A stretch of 60,000 bases of DNA, taken from Adiantum capillus-veneris (Eukaryota; Streptophyta; Polypodiopsida; Polypodiales; Pteridaceae). Positions 32,200 through 43,428 of the stretch are shown here, one piece after another (the stretch's first letter is position 1; every line of letters begins with the position of its first letter). The position numbers and the translations under genes were made by a program. The notes under the pieces were generated by a model, which saw only the letters and a list, made by a program, of their open reading frames with translations, was not told where the DNA came from and searched no databases. The stretch lies in the NCBI GenBank assembly GCA_014529385.2, contig CM043955.1, forward strand, positions 146,082,140-146,142,139, given 5' to 3'.

Positions 32200-33176
32200 A
32201 AAATGATAGACCTGGCTAAACCAGGAGAAGAGCCTAGACCTGCTTACATTGCAAATGACCTAACAGAAGAAGAAGGAGAGCTTTTGCTAAGCTTGGTAAA
32301 AGAATACCGAGGTATCTTCGCTTGATCTTACAAGGATCTCAAGGGTGTTGATCCAAAAATCTGTCAACATACCATACCCATGAGAGATGATGCAAAACCA
32401 AGTAGACAAAGGCCATACACGTATAATGAAACATTTGCCAGGAAGATAAAAGAAGAGATTGAAAAACAAAAGGAAGCCGAATTCATTTACGAAATTGAAC
32501 ACACAGATTGGGTGTCACCAATTGTGGTAGTACCCAAGAAGAATGGGAAATTACGAGTGTGTGTTAATCTCCAAAAGGTGAATGCAGCTACCATTAGGGA
32601 CAACTTTCCTCTTCCAATCACTGAGCATGTTTTAGAACGAGTTGCAGGAAAAGAAGGTTACAACTTCTTAGATGGATTTTCGGTATACTATCAACTTTTA
32701 GTTGACCCAAAAGATCAACATAAAACTACTTTTGCAACAGAATGGGGTATTTTTGCCTGTCGGGTTATGCCGTTTGGGTTAACTAATGCTCTAGCCACAT
32801 TTCAAAGATTGTTCAACCATGCTTTTAAAGAATATCTTAGGAAATTTTTAGAAGTATATATGGATGATCTATGCGTACATTCATCAATCCGAGCTGATCA
32901 TTTTGAACGCCTGAAAAAGGTATTCAAAAAATACAGACTTTATAGGGTTTGCTTAAATCTTGAAAAGTGCACATTCATGGGTAGACAAGGAAAAATTCTT
33001 GGACATATAGTGTCTAAAAATGGCATAGCTACTGATATTAAAAAATTCATGTCATTGCTGATTTTCCTAGACCAACAACAGTCAAGGGGGTACAAGCCTT
33101 CATGGGGCATTGTGGATATTACAGACGGTTCATCTACATGTAAGCTATAATTGCAAAACCCATGTGTAGCTTGATT
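32200..33176 (+). pseudogene. Reverse transcriptase, Ty3/gypsy
   Basis: The open frame 32380-33150 holds the RT palm and fingers: DWVSPIVVVPKKNGKLRVCVN, FPLPITEHVLERVAG, FLDGFSVYYQ, FGLTNALATFQ and the catalytic YMDD box (about 32858), then LEKCTFMGRQGKILGHIVSKNGI. It would copy the element's RNA into DNA. Part of the connection region is lost: the frame breaks after about 33050, GHCGYYRRF lies in another frame, and a 174-bp MITE is inserted at 33177. Confidence 0.88.
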
Positions 33177-33359
33177 CTCGGGGTCTTCACTAAGGGTCAC
33201 CGTATGGTGTCATGTGAGTGTACAATAGGGGGGGTTTATGAGGCCAAAAATGTAGATTTTACAAAGGAGGGTACCGTATATAGGGGGCGAAATAGCAGTT
33301 TTGGTGCACGCAGGTGACGTCTTCCTAGTACTACTAGTGAATCCCCCGGGAGCTTGATT
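33168..33359. mobile_element. 174-bp MITE with 9-bp target duplication, Mutator-like
   Basis: AGCTTGATT at 33168-33176 is repeated exactly at 33351-33359. The 174 bp between (33177-33350) begin CTCGGGGTCTTCACTAA. Their end, read on the other strand, is CCCGGGGGATTCACTAG, matching at about 13-14 of 17 positions. A 9-bp TSD is characteristic of Mutator-like elements. Removing the element and one TSD copy reconnects RT (…AKPMCSLI) to RNase H (THFEWTEACEESF) in frame. Confidence 0.88.
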
Positions 33360-33850
33360 ACACACTTTGAGTGGACCGAGGCATGTGAAGAATCCTTCAT
33401 GAATCTTAAGAAAGCTCTCACCTCAGCTCCATTATTGAAAGCACCAGATTGGAATAAGATATTCCACATACATGTAGATGCTTCCAAGCTTGCTATCGGT
33501 TGTATACTAGCTCAACCAGGAGACAGGAAAATTGACTTTCCTATTTCTTATGCTAGTCGACAGTTGAACATGGCAGAAAAGAATTACACTACCACCCAAA
33601 GGGAAGGATTAGGAATGATCTATGCCGTTAAAAAGTATAGACATTACCTATTAGCCAACAAGTTTGTGTTCTTTGTAGACCACCAAGATTTGTTGTATTT
33701 GGTCAACAAGCGATGCAACACAGGAAGAATAGTGAGATGGTTCATCATTCTTCTGGAATTTGATTTCACTGTGGTTGTAAAAAAGGGCACTACACATCAA
33801 TGAGCAGATCATTTGTCAAGGATTGTTTCAAGAGAATCACGTAAAGGGGT
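33354..33850 (+). pseudogene. RNase H domain, Ty3/gypsy
   Basis: FEWTEACEESFMNLKKALTSAPLL leads into HIHVDASKLAIGCILAQ (first catalytic Asp), YTTTQREGLGMIYAV (Glu), FVFFVDHQDLLYLV (Asp) and ADHLSRI after a TGA at about 33801. It degrades the RNA strand during reverse transcription. The HQD in place of HQA and the stop show decay. Confidence 0.85.
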
Positions 33851-33959
33851 AGACGATGACCTACCAGAAAACTATTTGTTCTCCGTAGAGATGATACCTT
33901 GAGGGTCGGAAAACATGGTATCATTGATGACAATAGCTCAAGTGGATTCACAAATACCA

Positions 33960-34610
33960 CTTCCTATTACAATCCGATTAATTGAGCAATCAGCTATGTA
34001 TCAATTACTAGCTAGTAGGCTATACAAAAGAAATCGAGATGGAATATTGCTCTTACGTATCAATCTTGAAGAAAAAAACAGTACCTAAGTCAAGCACATG
34101 TTACCATAGTAGGACTTCACTTTGTAGAAGACCAAACTATGCAACGAATCTTGAGACTTGGAGTATTTTGGCCGACTATGAGGAGTGATGTTTGATCTTT
34201 TGTAAAGGATTGTCCTCAATGTCAAAAACAAACACCCATACCTCATGTAACATTTTTTAAAATGTCACCTGTTCCTAAGTGGAGTAACTATCTGTTTACT
34301 TACTTATCAAGCTGAACATTTCCTGAGGATATGAGTAAACGCCGTCAAAGAGCAATTGAACTGAAGAAAGAGACTATGCTCTTATTGCGAACCAATTTTA
34401 TTGGAGAGGTAAAGATCAACATTTGCGTCTAAATAAAGATGAGTATATTCCAATTATAGAACAAGCACATGCTGGATTAGCTGGAGGTCACTTTTCTAGT
34501 GAGACCACCCGCAAGACCAATCTTGATGGCATGCATATGGTGGACAACACTTCTTGCAGATGCCAAAGAATATGTTCGAAGGTGTGATGCTTGTCAATGA
34601 GCAAAAATGC
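33960..34610 (+). pseudogene. Two consecutive integrase zinc-finger (H2C2) modules
   Basis: Module 1, about 34010-34235: LYKRNRDGILLLRIN, then QAHVTIVGLHF…DQTMQRILRLGVFWPTMRSDV…CPQCQ. Module 2, about 34385-34605: FYWRGKDQHLRLNKDEYIPIIEQAHAGLAGGHFSSETTRKT, then AKEYVRRCDACQ. Both have the H-H-C-C order of the integrase N-terminal zinc finger, and each is preceded by the usual 'Y-R-G-L-R' strand. Pol normally has only one. Both are broken by stops or frameshifts in this copy. Confidence 0.65.
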
Positions 34611-34619
34611 CAACACATG

Positions 34620-35560
34620 TAGATAGCATGTCCTTAAGACCAATGATGGGGGCTAGAGCTTTTGCAAAATGGGGTATAGATTTTGTTGGCCAAATACAGC
34701 CACCTGCTTATAGAACCTAAGCTCAATATATCATTGTACCTACGGACTATTTGAGCAAGTGGGCCGAAGCTAAAGCAACTCAAAAGAATGATGCCAGAAC
34801 CACTGCCGCATTCTTATATGAGTATGTATTCACGAGATATGGACTGCGAATAGAAATTGTAAAATGATCGGGGAACTGATCATTTCCTCAATGAGGTAAT
34901 CGAGTATTTGCTTAATGAGTTTATGGTCATCCATAATAAATCCGCTTCCCTATCACCCACAAGCAAACGGACAAGTTAAGCATACAAACAAAATTCTTAC
35001 CTCGGTCCTGACTAAAGTGGTTAGTTCAGGAAGGACATACTGGGAAATGAATCTCCATGCTGCTCTATGGGCTTATCAAGTTTCATTGAAAACAACTTTA
35101 AATGCTACACCCTTTAACCTTGTTTATGGACTTGATACCATACTGCCAATAGAATTTCTATTGCCGACATTAAGGGTAGCTAAAAATATTGAGTGGACTA
35201 GACATGAATTGTCCAAAAGACTTGAAGATTTGGAAAAGCTAGATGAGAAAAGGGTAATTGCTGTAGCTCACATCTATGCATAAAAGTGGAAACAAAAACA
35301 GTTTTTTGATTCCCACTTAATCAAAAAAATCTTCAAGAAAGGGGACTTACTTTTAGTCTATTCCCTTAAGAAACACATTCCCAAGTTTAAGAAAAAGGAA
35401 AACACACCGTTTATCATTGAAAATGTATCTCCAAGTGGAGCCGTAAAATTGTCCACCCTAGATGGTGAACCAATGGCTAATTGGATACGTGGCTGGCGTT
35501 TAAAGAAATACAATTTGCCGCTAACCAATGAATTGCTAGAAAGAATGCATGCAGCCACGT
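34620..35560 (+). pseudogene. Integrase core and C-terminal domain, Ty3/gypsy
   Basis: The core starts FAKWGIDFVGQIQPP with the first Asp, then VPTDYLSKWAEAKA, and NPLPYHPQANGQVKHTNKIL with the late catalytic stretch near 34930. WEMNLHAALWAYQVSLKTTLNATPFNLVYG and LPIEFLLPTLRV follow. The C-terminal part (35340-35560) has GDLLLVYSLKK and WLR-like WIRGWRLKKY. It would insert the cDNA into the genome. Stops and a frameshift around 34865-34920, covering the second Asp, inactivate it. Confidence 0.85.
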
Positions 35561-36180
35561 AAAGGAGGATTAAACGACATCAGATTATTGATGAAGCCCA
35601 AGAGGAAGCTCGGCTTCGAGTACTCAAACGAAAAGCTCATCTCAGGAATCAACAGATACCGATTTCCATCAACACTCTGGAAATAGATAATCGACAATGG
35701 GAATTATGTAAAGATGCATCTTCAACAAATGATGATTGGTTAGACGGAATGGACCTGCACATCAAAGTACAACTCAACAATCATAGCACCAATGCTTTGG
35801 TCGATACAGGAGCTAGAGTAAATGTGGTCAGTTATTCCACATACAAGAAGGAAAAAAATCAAGCATTGACAACAGGAATAGCGACAATCAAAGGATGCAA
35901 CAAGAACCCAACCCCAACATTGGGAGTAGTCAACTTGAACGTGATAGTACATGGATGTTCATGTCCTCATCATTTGTATGCTTACCAGATGAACACATGA
36001 ATGAGACGATGATTCTTGGAATTCCTTGGATGCGGACATACAAAGTAGTCCAGATTGGGATACAAATCAGATCAAGCTATCACCTAAAGGCACGCAAGTC
36101 ATTGTTCCAATTTCACCAAGCAAGGAGGAATGGAAAGGAAGCTATCAACAGACCAAACCACGAAGTAATCAATCTTCTCC
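35561..36180 (+). pseudogene. Second retropepsin-like domain after integrase
   Basis: In frame after the integrase tail (one TAG between) comes a charged helix (IIDEAQEEARLRVLKRKAHL). Then VQLNNHSTNALVDTGARVNVVSY follows, an aspartic protease active-site strand (DTGA), GVVNLNVIVHG, and, after a frameshift near 35990, MILGIPWM and SPDWDTNQIKL. This is a second, distinct retropepsin fold, more DTGA/NVVS-like than the pre-RT DSGAGIAIA protease. Its role in such a position is unclear. Confidence 0.7.
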
Positions 36181-36811
36181 ATCCCCTCGACAAGAAAATT
36201 CTACAAGTAGCATGCAAGGAGTCATGCAAATTTGGGTACCAAAATCACAGCTTAAGGATAAACCGATTCAAATCTGGGTGCCCAAAACTTCACAGACAAA
36301 ACAAAAGAAGGTTCCAAGGATAAAAACACATAGACAAAATCCACGCAAGGAACCTAACTTGAAATGGATTTGGAAGAAAAAGGAGCACTTATCTTCTCCA
36401 CAAACCGTAAGATTAGCTAAGCAATGGCGAGTTAAGTCTCAAAAGACTCCACCACACCATAAAGCACCAAGCAAACCAAGCTGCCAATGGCGAGAAAAAT
36501 CTCGACAACAAACAAAAGTGCTACCAACAGCCCAAGCAATCAGCGTGCTGAAGCATCCTGATGGTACAATCAAACAGAGAGCACATAAACTACAAGATTT
36601 TCTCTTTGGAAGACAATATCAGAAAGCCTCGACATCAGAAACCCTTGAGTTAATTACTCAAGACCCACCTCTTGCACATCATAGCGTTTTGAATTGCATT
36701 GATCTTCAAAGCATGATAGAGCCAACCGCGGCTATGCATAGACACGATTGTTCAACCCATGTACACAGTCGTCCCGGAGTACGCCATCTAGGAGGGGTGG
36801 AAGGGCACTAG
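36026..36811 (+). pseudogene. Basic repeat-containing ORF after the second retropepsin
   Basis: The frame contains repeated IWVPK motifs (MQIWVPKSQ, IQIWVPKTS), then Lys/Gln-rich sequence and LKHPDGTIKQRAHKLQDFLF. Overall it is strongly basic and low in complexity, as expected for a nucleic-acid-binding tail. No recognised domain. It ends just before a purine-rich tract at 36790-36806. Confidence 0.5.
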
Positions 36812-39180
36812 GTAATTATTAAGGGCAATGTTTGAAGAGGAAGGAAAAAGTTCGATGCTAACGTGTGATATTTTACAAAATTACCTAATAATGCCCTTAT
36901 AATTCATCATCAAGAAAAAATTCATTGATAATAGCTTCTCATGAGTGTAAATAGTATACATACTATCAAAAATTCATTAAAAAATAGTCCTTTTTGGTTA
37001 TTTTTCATCATTTTTATTGATAATGAGACTTAAAAATAGAAAATTCCAACAAAAAAAATAAAGATGTGTTTTTTAATGGATTTTCTTAACTATTGGATTT
37101 TCACCTTACTCTTTTAGAGAATTTTGTTATTTTCTTTGATTTTTTTCAATAAACAGGTCAAAAATTAATAATAAATAGCAAGGAAGCTCAGATGGAAAAA
37201 TGGAAGACACGATGGTGATCAGAAAGACAAGGCAGACAAGCACAAAAATTTCCAGTGAAATCAGAAGATGGAAGTGAAAAGTCTAAATTAAGCGACCAGA
37301 CCTACTTTTGCAAAATTCTTGCAGAATGAGTTACAGGAATCGATCAAGGAAATTTTTGACTCTAACATAGATTTCACCGTTTAGTAGGACTAACGAGGGA
37401 ATCTAAGGAAAATTGGTATGGGAAGTCCAGGTATAGATATCCAAGGTAGGCTAAAACCACCTCATTTCCACTTGTGGCCTTTGTAGAGAGAGCTTTTCGA
37501 CCTCTTTCGCGCGTCTTTTTCGGAGTCTACAGTTGCCCATTTTCAGCGTCGTCTCACACGAGACATGAGGGGTAAGTTCTTTACTCGTCAATGATCCATT
37601 TTTTACGGCTGGTAGCTACTCTAAACTCCTAGAAAAAACCCTAGAAACCGAGCAGTGCACAAAGACCTACGACCAAAAACTGACCATAGCGGCCTGTCAG
37701 CTCGACTAAATCAGATGGGATTTTAGCTGTAGCGTGCCCTAACATAATAGAGTCTTTCTATATCATTAGTTGACCATTCGGCAGGGGTTGAGGGGGTCCC
37801 TGGTAGAAAAGCCAGGCTTTTGACAGATGCCAGAATTCCGATTTGACTCCACAGACAGCTTGCTTACAAGGTTCATATACAATGTATATGATTGGTTTAG
37901 TGAAATCAATCAAGCAAAGCCCTCAAAAACCAGAAAACGGCTCGACGGTTACAAAGCGTCAAATTCAACATACGGGGTCAAACTGACTCCAAATGAGCCA
38001 GAATCGGATGAGTTACTTCACGACTATGTTGCGAACAAGTCCAAAGCCTCAAAATTGACTGACCAACTCAACAGGCAATGTATTCATAGAAATCCGAGAT
38101 TTGAGAGTCGACAAAGCACAAAGTGATGCCGGCAAGACCAAACTTGACCAAATTCAATTTAGGACTTGTTTTAGGTGTATAGAATGTGTTTATGTCAAAA
38201 TTTGTAAGTTTTGCAAAAAATTTATGACTGCTGTAAATAATCGCGATTATTAACTTTTGCACTATTTTTGCTTGGAAATTGTATCATCACCTCATCTATC
38301 ATGTGTACACACCTATTACATGCCAAAAATAAAGTATGAGCCAAAATGAGCACCTATAACTTGAAAAATTGCTAGAAAACATAAAGAAGTCTTTGCAAGC
38401 CAATTTTTGGGTTGTGGACCACACATACACAGAGTCTATACAATGCCTAGAACCAATTTGTACAAAGAAATGTTGATTTTGGTAGAAAAGTTAATAATCA
38501 CGATTATTTACTTTCTAGCCAAAATGGGGGAATTTTGATATTTGCCATCATACATCCAAAGTACATGATGTGTTAAGCCCACTAGCCAAGTTATATCTAC
38601 TGTTTCAGAGACCTAAAGCCAAATTCTGGTACCATTTTCACCGTATGCATCCAAATGAGCCCATATTTCACTCGGAGTATGTATTTGGTATATACTTCCA
38701 GCTGTGATGCCAAGTTTGCAAAATGTTGAAAAAAATACTCAACTGTAAACAATCGCGAGTGTTAACTTGGGTTGCAAAATTTTGTTAACTTGGGTTGCAA
38801 AATTTTGTTTGGACTTTACAATTTTGTTCCTTGAATGTTTTTATGCATCTATGCTTGTTCAAAAATTGATTTGAAGCAAATTGGACCAAAACTGTCAGCA
38901 TTTCAGACTAAAGGACATTTCAGAGAAAAATCCGTCAAATCTGCTAGCTTGGACACTCCATTCATTGCACAGGAGCCATGCAAGCAGCAGAGAGGGCCGA
39001 GAAGAAGCTCAACCAGAAAGAAAAGTTGCAGGAGCTACTCGCATACCAATTGGATCCAGATTCAGTCAAAGCCGCCAAGGCAACCTATCTTTCAAAAGAA
39101 TAGCTAGAAGAGCACCACACCACAGTGTTCACCGGCAGATTCAAGAGTGAGGAGGGACATCAGGTAGAGCTGAAACTCCT
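36812..39180 (+). other. Non-coding region of the 13.6-kb element with ~256-bp palindrome-core units
   Basis: Mostly AT-rich and without a supportable gene; the frame 37827-38126 has no recognised domain. Palindromic cores near AATCGCGATT lie at about 38233, 38491 and 38744, spaced 258 and 253 bp, like the leader units at 22157-23039. LTR retrotransposons of the Tat group often carry tandem repeats in untranslated regions, which is how I read this. Confidence 0.55.
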
Positions 39181-42100
39181 ACCAAAAGAAGTATATGATG
39201 GCGCCGCAAAGCCTGAGACCAAATAAGCCAACTGCAGGCCCTAGACTCTTAGATTTCTATGAACTGGAGCCGTGCGGTGTGGATTTCCAAAAAGCTTACG
39301 AGCTTTTATCCACGATTAAAGAAGATGGAAATGGCCCAGATTTCTGACCTCAAGGGAATAAAGTTGAAGTGGTGATAACCAAGGAAATAGTGGCAGAAGC
39401 ACTCAGACTGCCCACAAAAGGAATGACGATGAGGGCAAGAAAACGGCAGGTACTTTCACCAAAGAAACCGCTGCAGCCACCTTTGCAGACCTAATTCACA
39501 AGCAGGTGGGAGAGCCAGCCAGGTTATACCACCATCATTTCCACTTTCTAGCTAAAAGGCCACCAAGGTATACCACGCCAAACGCACAATATGTCTTGAC
39601 CACTCTGAAAGGCACAAAGAAGAAGGAAAGATTACTTACCTGGGTGCACCAGAGGTATTGACAAGGATTGCATACCCTGCCATCGACATGGTCAACAACC
39701 TACCACCTGCCCAGACCAAAACACTTGGATACTGGTAGCTCAACCATCTCCTCGAACTACAAGATTGGCCAAGAGATTCTACAAATCAGATGAAGAATCG
39801 GTTGAAAGCTCGCAGGAAATGCACAACAATGAAAGCTCTGATAATGAAGAAAAGCGAGCACAAAGGGAGGAAATGAAGAGAAAAGCCATGGCAGCACACC
39901 AAGAAGAGCCTATGCAAAAGCAAGCCCGGTTTGAAAGAGAGAAACATGCCTACCAATGCAGCCCCGATAAGCACAAGGAAAGGACTCGGAAAAATGGGTT
40001 TCTAGTGGACTTAAGGGACCAAGGACCAAGCATCACACCAGGAAAGAGGCTGAAGTACCCGCTAAAGCACTGGAACGTATGTACCAAGAAGTAGAAGCTT
40101 TAAAGCTCAAGGAAGCCGAAGAAGCGGCAAGGAAGGCAAAAGAGGAAGAAGAGCAAAAGAGAGCACAGAAGACCACTACACAAGGAGAAGCACATTATGT
40201 CCAAGGTGATGTGTCTCCCCGCATCTCTTCTCTTGTCTTTGAACACCAAGATCAACCCATGCCGAGCCCACCACCATCACCGGCAGTTAAAAACACCACA
40301 AATGAGCCAACTAAAGAAGTTTAGCCTGAACAAAAGAAAGCAGCCAAATCTACACAAGAGCTGAACAGAAAAAGGCAGATGAATCCACACAATAGGCAGC
40401 CACTACTCAAGAGCAACACAAAGAACAAGAACCAGAGCCGGAAATGGTAGCGAGTCGTGCACCAGAGGAGACCACAAAGTTTGAGCAAACACATGAACAT
40501 GGAACAGCGGAAACACCTTCCACCTCCACACAACACAAAACGGCCGAGTCATCCACGAAGCCTCAGTATGACAAAGCAGAAGAAGGCGCTGCAGCCACAG
40601 CCTCAAGGGAAAGAAGAACAAGCCGCCACGACACATGCGAGAGAGACACAAGAGACTGCAGAGACATCTAGATAGCTAGCAAGAAATGAAGACTGGAAAT
40701 CAAATGATGAGGTAATCTTGCAAGTCAATGAATATGCAAGGCAAATGCAGGATATGACGGAAAGACTTCGATCAGTAGCACTTAGCCACATCACAAAGGC
40801 TAAAGAACTAGAGCTGGTGATTGACGCTCTCCAAGGAGAGTTAGAAGACATATTAAATGTCATCACCGATCTTCAGAGGCAAGTGCAAGAAATGAAAGTT
40901 GAAGTTGAACAAAATCAGCTAGCAAGAGATAAATAGTAGAAGGAGATGGAGGATTTAGGTGACCTACTTACGAAATTGTCAGATACTTGCAAAGCCAAAG
41001 ATGAACAACTGACAGAAGTTACCAACGAGCTTCTAAATACAACCCTATCTGTTCAAAAGATTCAAGTGTAGTTAGATGTAGCGAACGCCTCCTTGCATAC
41101 TCAGAAAGCAGAGAATAAATGACCAGACAACTTTTTTGCAGCAAATACGAGAAAATCTAGTAGTAGCCTCGATCAAAGGGACAGATGAAGTGTACAAAGC
41201 ATTAGAAAAAAAGAACAAAGACCTCGAGCTGGAGATAAAGCTGGTAGTCTCAACACAGAGACTTGGCTTTGATGCAGGTCAACGAGAAGAAGAGATGCTA
41301 AAAGAAATAGCCGAGCTTAAAAGAGTTTACCAGCTACTGAGAGATGGAAAGCCGGAAATGCAAGAAGAGGTAGGCACTTCGAAGCATCCTCAAATAGAAA
41401 TACCCTCAGTATCATTGGCTGAACTGTAGACACAGTCCACAGTAGAGCTGAGTGGTGAGGAAGATTTCCAGGTAACCATTACAGAAGAAGACACGGTGCC
41501 GATGGTCCATCTCTCAAAGGCTGAAGAAGATGCACAGAAAGAAAAGATTACACAAGAGGTAGATGAGCAGTGGAAGGCAGTGATGGATTGGGAGTTGAGA
41601 GTTCTTCACTCTGTCAACATTACACAACTCACTCCCAATCAAATCGATGCGTAATGGCACCAACAATTCCTACCCTACCCTCTGATAAAATTTGAGTTGC
41701 TACAGGTAAAAGAAAGGCTTTACGTAGACATGCAAGTCGAGGACGTAGATAAAGACCATCAAAAGTGGAGGTTGAGCTGGCTGAACAAAAATCCAAGATA
41801 CTTGATATTGTTCACGAGAGCACCTGCAACCATGCAAAAAGATCCGACTTTCTGTCCTGTACCAAGAGTAAGGACCTCGATAGAACATGAGGTACTACTC
41901 AAGAAGCAGCCAACTTGGCTAAACTACCCCAGATTGCCTGCTCCAAAAAAGGGAACAGCGAGTGAAGAATACACGGTGAAAACCCTAAAGGGCGCCATGT
42001 CATTCTTTAAAAGTCTACTTGATTTGTCATGTACTATGCTATATAAGATCTGCCGAATGCTGCTCACATGCATCGAAGTGTTCAATGAGCCAGAGCAAGC

Positions 42101-42272
42101 AGGCGTCGCTTGGATGTCATTCCTTGAGGGTAATAAAGGTTTGTGCTATGATCTCAGTGGCCAACCTTTCGAAGAAGTCCTCTATGGCTTCTACGCCAGA
42201 TGCATGTTTCTACCTTCACACAATATGCTGGCATTCAAGGAAGCATTCTACACGGGATTCTTCACTTGGTGA
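39180..42272 (+). pseudogene. Additional downstream ORF region (coiled coil) of the 13.6-kb element
   Basis: Open pieces in several frames run in the sense direction between pol and the 3' LTR. 39180-39790 has LLDFYELEPCGVDF … VVITKEIVAEALRLPTKGMTM, like the 'putative plant transposon protein' motif of Athila-type extra ORFs. 39765-40324 is highly charged and helical. 40718-41429 is coiled coil (ELVIDALQGELEDILNVITDLQRQ; LEKKNKDLELEIKL). 41697-42272 is a more globular part (WLSWLNKNPRYL-like, FLEGNKGLCYDLSG). Several stops. Function unknown; such ORFs have been called env-like or structural without proof. Confidence 0.6.
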
Positions 42273-42495
42273 ACGAAGATATTTGCGCCAGTGCTCAGCA
42301 ACCTCACATCAAAGTTTATAGGCTACTCAGTAGTGGAGCTGAAGAACAGAGTAACTATGCAGTTTTTGCAAGTGCCAGATAAAGAAAGGAAAATCACATA
42401 CCAAAAGGCACTGAATGCGCTTAAAGATCGCCTCGCCAACCGCCAGCCCGAAGACTACTTCAGTCCAAAGAGCTGTTTCAAGGGACAACACAGGC

Positions 42496-42509
42496 GAGGA
42501 GGGAGGGAA
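42496..42509 (+). other. Polypurine tract
   Basis: GAGGAGGGAGGGAA directly abuts the 3' LTR. It is the expected primer for plus-strand DNA synthesis. Confidence 0.88.
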
Positions 42510-43428
42510 TGTTAGCAGCAAGCTAACACGGATACCATTTTTAGGAGTTTTCATTGTAAAAAACTTATTATTTTGATAAATCGGAAATATTGTAACTCCT
42601 ATTTTCTCAGATAAACTCTATAAGTAATGAGCCGGGGCTACAAGCTTCTAGATTGTATCAACCGGTCATTACCCATCTTTCATTGAACTCCCAGATTATT
42701 AGTTTTGACCATTAAAAACCTTGGCTAAGGTATAAAAGCCAATTTTTGTAAGTTATTATCAAATTTTGGATAATGAAATACACAGCGTGAGCTAACGGCG
42801 CTCACTCCTCTCCTTCTCGCGCTTCCTACTCCCTCCCCGGTTGTCACATTGCAGTCGTGTTTGTTGCATTGCAACCGCAGGTAAGAGCTCTACACATTGA
42901 CGTAAACATATCACAATAATTCGTAGTTTTTGGCGTCGCCCACCCGCGGCCTAATTTCATCATAACTAGGAATTTACACTTTCAAATAAAAACTAAGCAT
43001 AGGCGGGGTATTGGGGCATCATTGCTAAGCATTTAGATGCATTCTGGGTCAGAAATGACTAGGTCAAAAATCCACTGCTGTTAATAATCGCAATTTTGGA
43101 ACTTGACCTAAAGTGGGGTTTGAGACCATAAGCATGTGTGCTTAGGTCTTATAAACATGTCCTAGAAGTTTCATTACGTTTGGATGTCATTTGATGTTGC
43201 AACGGATGTGATTTGTTTGTCGATGAGCGATTGGATTTTGGTGGTTTCAGTCACTTGAGTGTAGCTTGAGTTAGATGCGAGTTGTTAGTGTTTTCTGAGA
43301 GATTGACAACCTCTTGTAGCCTCTATGCACTAGTCGAGTCAGCTTCATCCCATAGATTGCCAATTTAATCGTGGTTCTTGCTAATACTGCAATAAGATAG
43401 GATGGTGAGGTTACACATGCGTCCCACA
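42510..43428 (+). repeat. 3' LTR of the 13.6-kb retrotransposon (919 bp)
   Basis: Starts TGTTAGCAGC and ends GTCCCACA, followed by the TSD ACATG (43429-43433). Full-length match to 29796-30714, including the TATAAAAGCC box and the palindromic core at 43080 (one base changed). Confidence 0.93.

Larger units (their letters stand above)
29796..43428 (+). mobile_element. 13.6-kb Ty3/gypsy LTR retrotransposon (Tat/Athila-like), gag-deleted
   Basis: Two 919-bp LTRs, a 5-bp TSD (ACATG), a primer-binding site and a purine tract define a complete insertion. Order inside: leader, a deletion scar at about 31194, the protease-RT linker, RT, RNase H (interrupted by a MITE), a doubled zinc finger and integrase, a second retropepsin, a basic ORF, a leader-like repeat region and a coiled-coil region. 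Gag and the first protease are absent, and pol has many stops, so the element is non-autonomous and old. RT-RNase H-integrase order with large extra regions suggests the Tat/Athila side of Ty3/gypsy; lineage placement is inference. Confidence 0.9.

Noticed and set aside
36790-36806. Purine-rich tract as a second polypurine tract
   Set aside because: No LTR follows it; the tract at 42496-42509 adjoins the LTR and is the real one.
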